From JBOHHM01 sp050725495 (lineage in GTDB: Bacteria > Pseudomonadota > Gammaproteobacteria > Burkholderiales > Burkholderiaceae_C), in the NCBI GenBank assembly GCA_050725495.1, contig JBOHHM010000046.1, forward strand, positions 1 through 21,152: 21,152 bases of DNA. The letters are read 5' to 3'. The first letter of the stretch is position 1; each line of letters begins with the position of its first letter. A program made the position numbers and the translations under genes. Under the pieces are notes generated by a model that did not search any database, was not told where the DNA came from, and saw only the letters and a program-made list of their open reading frames with translations. Shown in pieces: positions 14,694 to 21,152 of the stretch.

Positions 14694-16961
14694 TCAGGCG
14701 ATCTTGAATCGCGACACCGATTGACGCAGCTCTTCGGCCATGCGCGACAGCTCACGCACCTGCTGCGCCGTGGAGCGCGTGCCTTCACCGGTCTGCTCGG
14801 TCACCGCAAAAATGTGCTGGATGTTGCCGGCCACCACGTTGGCCGATTCGGCCTCCTTGGACGCCGAGCTCGAAATCTGCTCAATGAGCTCGGCTAGTCG
14901 GCGCGACACCTGGTCAATCTCGGTCAGCGCGGTACCGGCGTTGTCCGACAGCTTGGCCCCTTCCACCACGCCCTGGGTGGAGCGCTCCATGGCGGCCACC
15001 GCATCCTGCGTGTCGGTCTGAATCGCTTTCACGAGCGCCGAGATCTGGCGCGTAGCATCGGCGGAGCGTTCCGCCAGGCGCTGCACTTCTTCAGCCACCA
15101 CCGAGAAGCCGCGCCCCGCTTCACCGGCCGACGCCGCCTGAATAGCCGCGTTCAGGGCCAGCACGTTGGTTTGTTCGGTAATGTCGGAAATCAGCTCGGT
15201 GATTTCACCAATCTCCTGGGACGACTCACCCAGCCGCTTGATCCGCTTGGAGGTTTCCTGAATCTGGTCGCGAATCGAGTTCATGCCGCCGATGGCGTTT
15301 TGCACCGCCTGCAGGCCGGATTCGGCAGCCACCAGTGATTGACGGGCCACCTGGGCTGACTCCTGGGCTTGCCCGGACACCTGGTTGATTCGGCCTGCCA
15401 TGTCGAGCACCGACTGGCCGGTTTCGCGAATTTCACGCAGCTGCTCGGTGGAGGCCGCCAGCAGCTCGGTGGACGTGCTTTCCACCTGGGCCGTCGTTTG
15501 CGCCACCTGCGTTGCCGTGTTCTGCACGTTGCCCACCAGCGAGCGCAGCTCTTCGACCGTGTAGTTCACGGAGTCGGCGATGGCGCCCGTGATGTCTTCG
15601 GTCACCGTGGCTTCCTGCGTCAAATCCCCTTCGGCCACGGTCTGCAGCTCGTTCATCAAACGCAAAATGGCGGCCTGGTTGGCGTCGTTGACGCGCTTGG
15701 CCTCCTGCTCCTGACGCTCGGCCTCCAGCCTCTGCTGCTCGGCCACGCCCTGGCGCTGGCGGCTGTCCTGCAGCTGCACATAGGCCAGCCCGGCAGCGCA
15801 GAACAGGGCAAACAGGGCAGACAGCACGAGGGCGGCCAGCGAGCCCACACCCAGACCCGTTTGAGCAGACAGCTTGCCCTGCAGATCTTCCAGATGGCGG
15901 CGCAGCGGCTCGCTGTCGGCGACGATGGCCGACTGGGCCTCACGCGCCGACACCAGACCCTGTAGGTTGCCCAAAATCGCGCCGGCCTGGCTGCGGGTTT
16001 GCTCATAGAGCTTCATCAAGGCGTCCAGCTGCTCCCTTGTTTGCGGATCTTTCGAACCGCCCAGACGCAGTTCAGGGCTGCCATCGAGCAGGCCCTGGGC
16101 GATTTCCTTGAACGAGTTCAAATCCTTGCCCAGCAGGAACACGGCCTCGGGGCTCACGCCTTCCATGGTCAGGAATTCGTTGGCCGATTTACCGATACGC
16201 TGGGTCAACATCACCAGCTGGCCGGCCGCTGAAATTTCCGCTGGCGCCGCGTTTTGCTGCAGCTTGAGCGAGGAGACCGTTTCGGCGATTTCAAGCAGGT
16301 CCGACGACTGGCGGTTGATGGTGCGCAGCGCGTTGCCCACCTGCGTCAGGATCTTTTGCTGACCCATCACGGTGCCGGCATTCTTTTCTGCGCGCTCCAT
16401 CAACGGCGTGATTTTTTCAACGTCTTCATGGTAGTCGCCGCCAACCGCATCCAGGCGCAGCTGGCCATCGCCCTCCTTCAGACCGCGCACCGTCTTCGCC
16501 AGCACGTCCGAGCTTTCCTTCACGTCGGGAAACGCCGCGGCGCTGCCCACCAGGGCCTGCGACACCGACTTGGCCAGCCGCTGCGACTGCATCAGCGACT
16601 GCCCGGTCGCAGCCACCTGCTGGGCCACTTTATCGGCCTGGCTGAGCGCGAAAAACGTGACCGATGCCAGCACGACCAGCGCCGCCCCCAGCATGGCCGC
16701 CAAGGTTCGCTGGTGCTGGACGGTGCTGCGCCGACCCAGCAGGGGCAAGTCCAGGCGCTCGCCGCTTTGGGTCAGCGGGCCGTCCTCCTCAACCCCCAGT
16801 CGACTCTCGGCAAACTCCCCGGAGGCCGGTTGCTCGGACGGCATGACCTCTGTGCGCTCGGGCGCAATATCCAGGACGCCCGAAACCAGGGGATCGACGG
16901 AAGCGTCCGGCTCAGCGGCCTTTTTCCGAAACAGTTTCTTGATTTTTTCAACGACGGACAT
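14694..16961 (-). CDS. pilJ: Type IV pilus methyl-accepting chemotaxis protein PilJ
   Basis: This 755-residue inner-membrane receptor is the input of the Pil-Chp pathway. A charged, disordered cytoplasmic N-terminus (1-80) leads to membrane segment 1 (about 87-107, AAMLGAALVVLASVTFFAL). The periplasmic part has two PilJ modules with recurring QR..K signatures (QRLAKSVSQAL and QRIGKSANEFL). Membrane segment 2 (about 372-395) is followed by a HAMP-like region and the signalling domain, whose conserved hairpin tip is in DITEQTNVLALNAAIQAAS and GEAGRGFSVVAEEVQRLAER. There is no C-terminal pentapeptide for CheR/CheB docking; it ends SRFKIA. GGAAGG lies 7 nt before the ATG. It is 21 bp downstream of pilI and 43 bp upstream of chpA. 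Confidence 0.96.
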   Translation of the reverse strand: MSVVEKIKKLFRKKAAEPDASVDPLVSGVLDIAPERTEVMPSEQPASGEFAESRLGVEEDGPLTQSGERLDLPLLGRRSTVQHQRTLAAMLGAALVVLASVTFFALSQADKVAQQVAATGQSLMQSQRLAKSVSQALVGSAAAFPDVKESSDVLAKTVRGLKEGDGQLRLDAVGGDYHEDVEKITPLMERAEKNAGTVMGQQKILTQVGNALRTINRQSSDLLEIAETVSSLKLQQNAAPAEISAAGQLVMLTQRIGKSANEFLTMEGVSPEAVFLLGKDLNSFKEIAQGLLDGSPELRLGGSKDPQTREQLDALMKLYEQTRSQAGAILGNLQGLVSAREAQSAIVADSEPLRRHLEDLQGKLSAQTGLGVGSLAALVLSALFALFCAAGLAYVQLQDSRQRQGVAEQQRLEAERQEQEAKRVNDANQAAILRLMNELQTVAEGDLTQEATVTEDITGAIADSVNYTVEELRSLVGNVQNTATQVAQTTAQVESTSTELLAASTEQLREIRETGQSVLDMAGRINQVSGQAQESAQVARQSLVAAESGLQAVQNAIGGMNSIRDQIQETSKRIKRLGESSQEIGEITELISDITEQTNVLALNAAIQAASAGEAGRGFSVVAEEVQRLAERSADATRQISALVKAIQTDTQDAVAAMERSTQGVVEGAKLSDNAGTALTEIDQVSRRLAELIEQISSSASKEAESANVVAGNIQHIFAVTEQTGEGTRSTAQQVRELSRMAEELRQSVSRFKIA

Positions 16962-16982
16962 GGTGCAGCCTTCCAGGGAAAT

Positions 16983-17513
16983 TCAAGCGCTGATGCTGAG
17001 GAATTGGGGTGTTTGCGAGAGCGACTGGAGGTTGATCTCCTGCCAGAACGCACCACCGGCATCGGTGTAGCCGCTGCCGAAAAAGCCGGGCGCGCCTTCG
17101 GCAGGAGGCACCGAAGCGGTGAAGGCCCCCACATTGCGCAAGCCAACCAGACGGTCCACCAGCAAGGCGCAGTTGACGTCGAACGCGGCGCTCAGCGCAA
17201 CGAGTCGTGACTGGTCGCGACTCGATTCGGCTCGGGCGGCTGGCGCGCGGCCGCCGACGAAGCTGGCGAGGTCCACCACACCATAAAGCCCCCCGCGCAG
17301 ATTGGCGACCCCCAGAAACCAGCTCTGGGCATAGGGAACTGACTGGGCCTGGGTCCAGGGGAAAATCTCGCCCGACTGTGTCAGCGGAAAGAGGTACCGG
17401 GCATTGGCCGCCTCAACGGCCAGCCACGACGCAGAAACGCCGGTGGTGCGGGCCTCCTGCAGACGGCTGGCAAGACGGCTCTGGAATTCTCGGAGAGCTT
17501 CGCGATTGGCCAT
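16983..17513 (-). CDS. pilI: CheW-like adaptor PilI
   Basis: This 176-residue soluble protein has the CheW fold and should bridge the PilJ receptor and the ChpA kinase. Recognisable CheW-family segments are FLGVANLRGGLYGVVDLASF (about 66-85) and the later strand CALLVDRLVGLRN (about 115-127). It sits in the conserved pilG-pilH-pilI-pilJ order, 15 bp after pilH and 21 bp before pilJ. No Shine-Dalgarno sequence is clear before the ATG, so translation may depend on coupling to pilH. The C-terminal tail ends LSQTPQFLSISA, as in Burkholderiales PilI proteins I recall. Confidence 0.93.
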   Translation of the reverse strand: MANREALREFQSRLASRLQEARTTGVSASWLAVEAANARYLFPLTQSGEIFPWTQAQSVPYAQSWFLGVANLRGGLYGVVDLASFVGGRAPAARAESSRDQSRLVALSAAFDVNCALLVDRLVGLRNVGAFTASVPPAEGAPGFFGSGYTDAGGAFWQEINLQSLSQTPQFLSISA

Positions 17514-17528
17514 GCGTGGTAGGGGGTG

Positions 17529-17894
17529 TCAGTGGAGGGCCTTGATCTTGGTCATCAGTTCGCTGACGTCTACCGGCTTGGTGATGTAGTCCCGGGCACC
17601 CTGGCGCATGCCCCAGACGCGGTCGGTTTCCTGGTTCTTGCTGGTGCAGATGATGATGGGCACATCAGCGTATTGCGGATCGCGGGTGATGGCGCGGGTC
17701 AGCTGGAAGCCATTTTGACCCGGCATGACCACGTCCATCAGGATCAGGTCGGGCTTTTCCTCGGCCAGCCGGCGAAAGGCATCCTCGGCATTCTCGGCGG
17801 TCTTCACGGACATGCCCTGCTTTTGCAGCAGCTCGGTCAGAAACATCAACTCGGTCTTGGAGTCATCCACGACCAGCACCTTTTGAATCGACAT
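17529..17894 (-). CDS. pilH: Twitching motility response regulator PilH
   Basis: This is a single-domain CheY-like receiver of 121 residues from the chosen ATG. The acidic pocket D10-D11 (VLVVDDSKT), phospho-acceptor D54 (ILMDVVMPGQNG), T84 and K106 (YITKPVD) are all present. In P. aeruginosa, PilH is linked to pilus retraction or acts as a phosphate sink opposing PilG. AGGAG at 17906-17902, 7 nt upstream, fixes the start at 17894 (MSIQKVLVVDD). The in-frame GTG at 17912 would overlap the ribosome site and the pilG 3' end. It has no DNA-binding output domain. Confidence 0.95.
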   Translation of the reverse strand: MSIQKVLVVDDSKTELMFLTELLQKQGMSVKTAENAEDAFRRLAEEKPDLILMDVVMPGQNGFQLTRAITRDPQYADVPIIICTSKNQETDRVWGMRQGARDYITKPVDVSELMTKIKALH

Positions 17895-17901
17895 CACGTC
17901 A

Positions 17902-17906
17902 CTCCT
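17902..17906 (-). promoter_or_regulatory. Ribosome binding site fixing the pilH start
   Basis: AGGAG on the minus strand, 7 nt before the ATG at 17894. It excludes the longer GTG start at 17912. Confidence 0.8.
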
Positions 17907-17908
17907 AC

Positions 17909-18301
17909 TCACGAATTGGATAGGGCGCCAAACTGCTGCACGGCCTGCAACAGCTGGTCCTTGGTAAATGGTTTGGTCAGGTAGTCCTGCGAGCCCACCA
18001 TGCGGCCGCGCGCCTTGTCGAACACACCATCCTTGGACGACAGCATGACGACCGGCGTTTGTGCAAAGCGCTGGTTGCGCTTGATGATGGCGCAGGTCTG
18101 GTAGCCGTCGAGCCGCGGCATCAGGATGTCGCAGAAAATCAGATGGGGCTGGTAGTCGTTGACCTTGGCCAAGGCATCAAAACCGTCCTCGGCGAGCACC
18201 ACCTCGTGGCCACCCTGCTTGAGAAAAATTTCGGCGCTGCGCCGAATGGTGTTGCTGTCGTCAATTACCAGAACCTTGAAACCTGACCCGGTCATGCTCA
18301 C
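17909..18301 (-). CDS. pilG: Twitching motility response regulator PilG
   Basis: This CheY-like receiver has 130 residues, with D14-D15 (VLVIDDSNTIRRSAE), phospho-acceptor D58 (FCDILMPRLDGYQT), S88/S89 at the switch position and K110 (YLTKPFT). PilG is associated with pilus extension and with cAMP control in P. aeruginosa. It is the first gene of the pilGHIJ-chpA operon. Two starts are possible: GTG 18301, with AGGAG 9 nt upstream (18315-18311), or ATG 18295, which is 15 nt from that site. I chose the GTG on spacing; the difference is two residues. The 68-bp gap to the rubredoxin gene presumably contains the promoter, but no strong -35/-10 pair is visible. Confidence 0.95.
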   Translation of the reverse strand: MSMTGSGFKVLVIDDSNTIRRSAEIFLKQGGHEVVLAEDGFDALAKVNDYQPHLIFCDILMPRLDGYQTCAIIKRNQRFAQTPVVMLSSKDGVFDKARGRMVGSQDYLTKPFTKDQLLQAVQQFGALSNS

Positions 18302-18310
18302 TTGATGCTG

Positions 18311-18315
18311 CTCCT
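18311..18315 (-). promoter_or_regulatory. Ribosome binding site of pilG
   Basis: AGGAG on the minus strand, 9 nt before GTG 18301 and 15 nt before ATG 18295. The spacing favours the GTG. Confidence 0.55.
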
Positions 18316-18369
18316 GATGCGATTGTTGTTGTGAACGACAGCGACAAAAAATGTGTCAGGGAATGCGCG

Positions 18370-18555
18370 TCAGATCTGCACCATCTCGAAGTCCTCCTTG
18401 CGCGCACCACATTCCGGGCAAGTCCAGTTCATGGGGACTTGATCCCACGGGGTGCCTGGCGCAATGCCGTGCTCGGGAGCTCCGGCAGCCTCGTCGTAGA
18501 TCCAGCCGCAGATCAAACACATCCAGGTTTTCGTTACAGTCACAGTTTCAGTCAC
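18370..18555 (-). CDS. Rubredoxin
   Basis: This is a small one-iron electron carrier of up to 61 residues with the two Cys-X2-Cys hooks that bind iron: C13-L-I-C16-G and C46-P-E-C49-G. Conserved aromatic and proline positions are also present (GWIYDEAAG, PGTPWDQVP). Electron partners are not shown by context; in bacteria rubredoxins can serve alkane hydroxylases or oxidative-stress reductases. The start is uncertain. The first GTG (18555) and a second GTG 12 bp downstream (18543) arise from a short duplication, and an internal ATG (18522) would start just before the first cysteine. No clear ribosome site precedes any of them. It is divergent from thiD and lies upstream of pilG on the same strand. 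Confidence 0.92.
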   Translation of the reverse strand: MTETVTVTKTWMCLICGWIYDEAAGAPEHGIAPGTPWDQVPMNWTCPECGARKEDFEMVQI

Positions 18556-18557
18556 AG
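18537..18557. repeat. Short tandem duplication at the rubredoxin start
   Basis: CAGTCACAG occurs at 18537-18545 and again at 18549-18557, a 12-bp period. It duplicates the GTG ACT start region of the rubredoxin gene, giving two in-frame candidate start codons four codons apart. Confidence 0.6.
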
Positions 18558-18649
18558 CTTAAAGGGCCTTCGCATAGAATGCAACGATTGTATCGACGCA
18601 AAGTGCCAGACCCCAACGTCGCACGCCTGCATATGCCGATTTCTGGCCT

Positions 18650-19597
18650 ATGACAAACCCCAACATCCCACCCCCCTCCTCCCCTGATGCGCCAGGCACT
18701 GACGATGACGTCGAGGACACCAGCCCGGCCTGTGTGATGGTGTTCAACGCCAGCGACCCCAGCGGTGCGGGCGGCCTGGCCAGTGACGTGGCGGCCATCG
18801 CCTCGGTGGGCGCTCATGCCCTGCCTGTGATGACGGGTGCCTATGTCCGCGATACGGCCGAGATCTTCGACCACTTCGCCCTCGACGAAGAGGCCGTGAC
18901 CGAGCAGGCGCGCACCATTCTGGAAGACATTGCGGTACAGGTGTTCAAAGTGGGATTCGCCGGCAGCCCCGAGAACCTCAGCGCCATTGCCGAGATCGCC
19001 GCCGACTACGCCGACGTGCCCGTGGTCGCCTACATGCCCAACCTGTCGTGGTGGGACGAAGGACAGATTGACCTCTACCTCGATGCCTTTCGCGAACTGC
19101 TGCTGCCGCAGACCACCGTGTTGGTAGGAAACCACAGCACCCTGTGGCGCTGGCTGTTGCCGGAGTGGAGCAGCGACCGCAGCCCGACCGCGCGCGACAT
19201 TGCCAAGGCCGCCGGCGAGATGGGCGTGCCCTACACCCTCGTGACGGGCCTGCCCCTGCCCGAGCAGTACATCGACAATGTGCTGGCCTCGCCCCAGGCC
19301 GTGCTTGGCAGCGAAAAGTTCGAGCGCTTTGAAGCCGTCTTTTGCGGCGCCGGCGACACACTGTCCGCCGCCTTGGCCGCCCTGCTTGCCAGCGGCAGCG
19401 ACCTGGCCACGGCCGCGACCGAAGCCCTGAGCTATCTGGACCGCTGTCTCGACGGGGGCTTTCGCCCCGGCATGGGCAATGTCGTGCCCGACCGCCTGTT
19501 CTGGGCCCAGCCCGAATCCGAAGCCGACGACTCGACCGACGACGAAACCGAGGCCCTGCCAGGCCTTGAGATGCCCCCGCATGAAACCAAACACTGA
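18650..19597 (+). CDS. thiD: ThiD-like kinase (putative hydroxymethylpyrimidine/phosphomethylpyrimidine kinase)
   Basis: This 315-residue ribokinase-fold protein resembles ThiD, which phosphorylates hydroxymethylpyrimidine phosphate in thiamine synthesis. Visible elements: NASDPSGAGGLASDVAAIAS (34-53, substrate loop), HALPVMTGAYVRDT (56-69), VFKVGFAGSPENL, and the anion-hole motif CGAGDTLSAALAALL with catalytic aspartate. The central segment is unusual. Where ThiD normally has a DPVM motif it reads VVAYMPNLSWWDEG, and the usual GTGC site is GAGD. Substrate identity is thus uncertain; a pyridoxal-kinase-like activity is conceivable. The first 25 residues are proline/aspartate-rich and probably disordered, and the C-terminus is acidic. 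No Shine-Dalgarno sequence precedes the ATG. It overlaps hemL by 17 bp and is probably co-transcribed with it. Confidence 0.82.
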   Translation: MTNPNIPPPSSPDAPGTDDDVEDTSPACVMVFNASDPSGAGGLASDVAAIASVGAHALPVMTGAYVRDTAEIFDHFALDEEAVTEQARTILEDIAVQVFKVGFAGSPENLSAIAEIAADYADVPVVAYMPNLSWWDEGQIDLYLDAFRELLLPQTTVLVGNHSTLWRWLLPEWSSDRSPTARDIAKAAGEMGVPYTLVTGLPLPEQYIDNVLASPQAVLGSEKFERFEAVFCGAGDTLSAALAALLASGSDLATAATEALSYLDRCLDGGFRPGMGNVVPDRLFWAQPESEADDSTDDETEALPGLEMPPHETKH

Positions 19598-20885
19598 CCT
19601 CAACCTCGTCCTGTTCGAACGCGCCAAGCAATTGATTCCCGGAGGCGTGAACTCGCCGGTCCGGGCGTTCAAGGCCGTGGGCGGCACGCCGCGTTTTGTG
19701 CGGCGCGCTCAAGGTCCCTATTTCTGGGACGCGAACCAGCAGCGCTACATCGACTACATCGGCTCCTGGGGGCCGATGATCCTGGGCCATGGCCACCCCG
19801 CCGTGCTGGAGGCGGTGCAAAGGGCCGTGCTCGAGGGCTTTTCCTATGGCGCGCCCACGGAGCGCGAAGTCGAGCTGGCCGAAGAAATCATCGGGCTCGT
19901 GCCGTCCATGGAAATGGTGAGGCTGGTCAGCTCGGGCACCGAGGCCGCGATGAGCGCGATCCGGCTGGCGCGCGGCGCGACGGGACGCAACAAGCTCATC
20001 AAGTTCGAGGGCTGCTACCACGGACACGCCGATGCGCTGCTGGTCAAGGCCGGCTCGGGCCTTGCCACCTTCGGCAACCCGACCAGCGCCGGCGTTCCGC
20101 CCGAGGTGGTGCAGCATACGCTGGTGCTGGAGTACAACAACCTCGCGCAGCTCGAAGAAGCCTTCGCGCTGCATGGCGCCGAGATCGCCTGTTTGATGAT
20201 CGAGCCGATTGCCGGCAACATGAATTTCGTGCGCGCCAGCCTGCCCTTCATGAAGCGCTGCCGCGAACTGTGCAGCGAGCACGGCGCGCTGCTGGTGCTC
20301 GATGAAGTGATGACGGGATGCCGCGTGGCGCTGGGCAGCGCGCAAAGCGTCTACGCCCAAGCCCTGCCGGGTTTCAAGCCCGACATCACGGTGCTGGGCA
20401 AGGTCATTGGCGGCGGCATGCCGCTGGCCGCCTTTGGCGCGTCGCGCGCCATCATGGAGCATTTGGCGCCGCTCGGGCCGGTCTACCAGGCCGGCACCCT
20501 GTCGGGCAATCCGGTGGCGACGGCCTGCGGCCTGGCGACGCTGCGCGAAATCCGCAAGCCGGGCTTCTTCGAGGCCCTGTCGGCGAGGACGCGTTCGCTG
20601 GTGGACGGCCTCAAGGCTGCGGCCCAAGCCGAGGGCGTGGCCTTCAGTGCCGACTGCGAAGGTGGCATGTTCGGTTTTTTCCTGCTCGACGCCCTGCCGC
20701 AGAACTACTCCCAGGTCATGAAGACCGATGGCACGAAGTTCAACCAGCTGTTCCACGGCCTGCTGGAGCGCGGCGTCTACATCGCCCCGGCCCTGTACGA
20801 AGCCGGGTTTGTGAGCGCGGCCCATAGCGAAGAAGACGTTGCCGCAACGGTTGCCGCAGCCCGCGAGGTGTTTGCCTCGCTCTGA
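19581..20885 (+). CDS. hemL: Glutamate-1-semialdehyde 2,1-aminomutase
   Basis: This PLP enzyme makes 5-aminolevulinate, the heme precursor, from glutamate-1-semialdehyde in the cytoplasm. The product is 434 residues, a normal length, starting MKPNTDLNLVLFERAKQLIP. Motifs: GGVNSPVRAF (21-30), GSWGPMILGHGHP (61-73), VSSGTEAAMSAIRLARGATG (116-135), FEGCYHGHAD (142-151), the cofactor-site aspartate in DEVMTG (D241) and PLP lysine K274 in VLGKVIGGGMP. The residue after DEVMTG is cysteine (C247), where I recall phenylalanine in most members. The ATG at 19581 lies inside the 3' end of thiD, and the longer open frame upstream is only out-of-frame thiD sequence. A weak TTGAG precedes it, so coupling to thiD translation is likely. 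It is convergent with purH. Confidence 0.96.
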   Translation: MKPNTDLNLVLFERAKQLIPGGVNSPVRAFKAVGGTPRFVRRAQGPYFWDANQQRYIDYIGSWGPMILGHGHPAVLEAVQRAVLEGFSYGAPTEREVELAEEIIGLVPSMEMVRLVSSGTEAAMSAIRLARGATGRNKLIKFEGCYHGHADALLVKAGSGLATFGNPTSAGVPPEVVQHTLVLEYNNLAQLEEAFALHGAEIACLMIEPIAGNMNFVRASLPFMKRCRELCSEHGALLVLDEVMTGCRVALGSAQSVYAQALPGFKPDITVLGKVIGGGMPLAAFGASRAIMEHLAPLGPVYQAGTLSGNPVATACGLATLREIRKPGFFEALSARTRSLVDGLKAAAQAEGVAFSADCEGGMFGFFLLDALPQNYSQVMKTDGTKFNQLFHGLLERGVYIAPALYEAGFVSAAHSEEDVAATVAAAREVFASL

Positions 20886-20890
20886 CGGAG

Positions 20891-20918
20891 GTCGTCATTC
20901 CCGCGCAGGCGGGACGAC
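20891..20918. terminator. Hairpin repeat between convergent hemL and purH
   Basis: The core is CCCGC (20900-20904), loop GCAG, GCGGG (20909-20913), flanked by GTCGT (20891-20895) and ACGAC (20914-20918), which can extend the stem past a CATT bulge. The phrase GTCATTCCCGCGCAGGCGGG is a dispersed repeat type I recall from many proteobacteria. Placed between two convergent genes it could act as a two-way terminator, though it lacks a T-run. Confidence 0.5.
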
Positions 20919-20931
20919 GCTGCAGGGCGCT

Positions 20932-21152
20932 TCAGTGCCTGAAATGGCGCACGCCGGAAAACACCATGGCCACGCCGCGCTCGTCGGCCGCGGCGATCAC
21001 CTCCTCGTCGCGCATACTGCCGCCGGGCTGGATCACGCAGGCAGCACCCGCGTCCACCACCACATCGAGCCCGTCGCGGAACGGGAAAAACGCGTCGCTG
21101 GCGACCACCGTGCCCTGCAGTGACAGACCGGCATGCTGGGCCTTGATGCTGG
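20932..21152 (-). CDS. purH: Bifunctional AICAR transformylase/IMP cyclohydrolase, C-terminal part (partial)
   Basis: The window holds the last 73 codons; the 5' end lies beyond the right edge. The translation ends in the typical PurH C-terminus: VVASDAFFPFRDGLD, then CVIQPGGSMRDEEVIAAADE and VAMVFSGVRHFRH before TGA. This is the transformylase domain, which uses 10-formyl-tetrahydrofolate to formylate AICAR. The N-terminal cyclohydrolase domain closes the ring to IMP, completing purine synthesis. The SDAFFPF segment is part of the transformylase active-site region. It is convergent with hemL, 46 bp apart. The identification is confident despite truncation. Confidence 0.95.
   Translation of the reverse strand, partial: SIKAQHAGLSLQGTVVASDAFFPFRDGLDVVVDAGAACVIQPGGSMRDEEVIAAADERGVAMVFSGVRHFRH

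Noticed and set aside
14651..14788. N-terminal extension of chpA into pilJ
   Set aside because: The extra 46 residues are Arg/Cys/Ser-rich and mostly overlap the pilJ 3' end; the ATG at 14650 follows pilJ cleanly.
8582..18301. A novel multi-gene signalling system
   Set aside because: Every gene maps onto the known Pil-Chp pathway (pilG, pilH, pilI, pilJ, chpA); only the missing methylation genes and linker motifs are noteworthy.
18548..19687. Minus-strand open frame opposite thiD
   Set aside because: It is glycine/histidine-rich without a domain; the plus strand encodes the ThiD-like fold.
1..21152. CRISPR arrays, tRNA or rRNA genes, IS elements, prophage genes
   Set aside because: I saw no regularly spaced repeats, cloverleaf-like genes, rRNA sequence, transposase, integrase or phage structural motifs in either strand.

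Overview
The window looks like a chromosomal segment of a GC-rich betaproteobacterium, most likely Burkholderiales, family Comamonadaceae (Acidovorax/Polaromonas/Variovorax/Rhodoferax relatives). I base this on recalled family sequence and gene order (pilGHIJ-chpA, yqgE-ruvX-pyrR-pyrB-pyrC'-plsC, rubredoxin/thiD/hemL/purH) and on interspersed repeats typical of that family. No database search was run.

Layout, left to right. 1-950: a small accessory-looking block with a YCII/DGPF-domain gene on the minus strand, an unidentified open frame running off the left edge, and 250 bp without a gene. 951-3713: a divergent pair, an FbpB-type two-domain iron ABC permease (minus) and its FbpC-type ATPase (plus), sharing a 57-bp control region that holds a Fur-box-like site. 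The periplasmic binding protein is not in the window. 3773-8518: a minus-strand operon, in transcription order yqgE, ruvX, pyrR, pyrB, pyrC' and plsC, with stop/start overlaps (ATGA) or short gaps. It couples RNA/DNA maintenance, pyrimidine synthesis and phospholipid acylation. The dihydroorotase-like gene has lost its metal ligands and is probably a structural partner of PyrB. 8582-18301: a minus-strand Pil-Chp chemosensory operon (pilG, pilH, pilI, pilJ, chpA) that should control type IV pili and twitching. The receptor methylase (pilK) and demethylase (chpB) genes are absent from the cluster. 18370-18555: rubredoxin, minus. 18650-20885: thiD-like kinase and hemL, plus strand and overlapping by 17 bp. 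20932-21152: 3' end of purH, minus, convergent with hemL.

The most interesting signals are small. Three 17-bp GCTAY-N7-RTAGC palindromes occur, one of them inside the pyrC' coding sequence. A GC-rich interspersed repeat is read as the N-terminal extension of PyrR. A 7-bp tandem array lies between pyrC' and plsC. Others are the loss of catalytic residues in PyrC', the Fur-like control of a divergent fbpB/fbpC pair, two possible leaderless starts, and a duplicated short motif in the ChpA linker. I found no rRNA, tRNA, CRISPR array, transposase, integrase or phage gene, and no clearly new multi-gene system.
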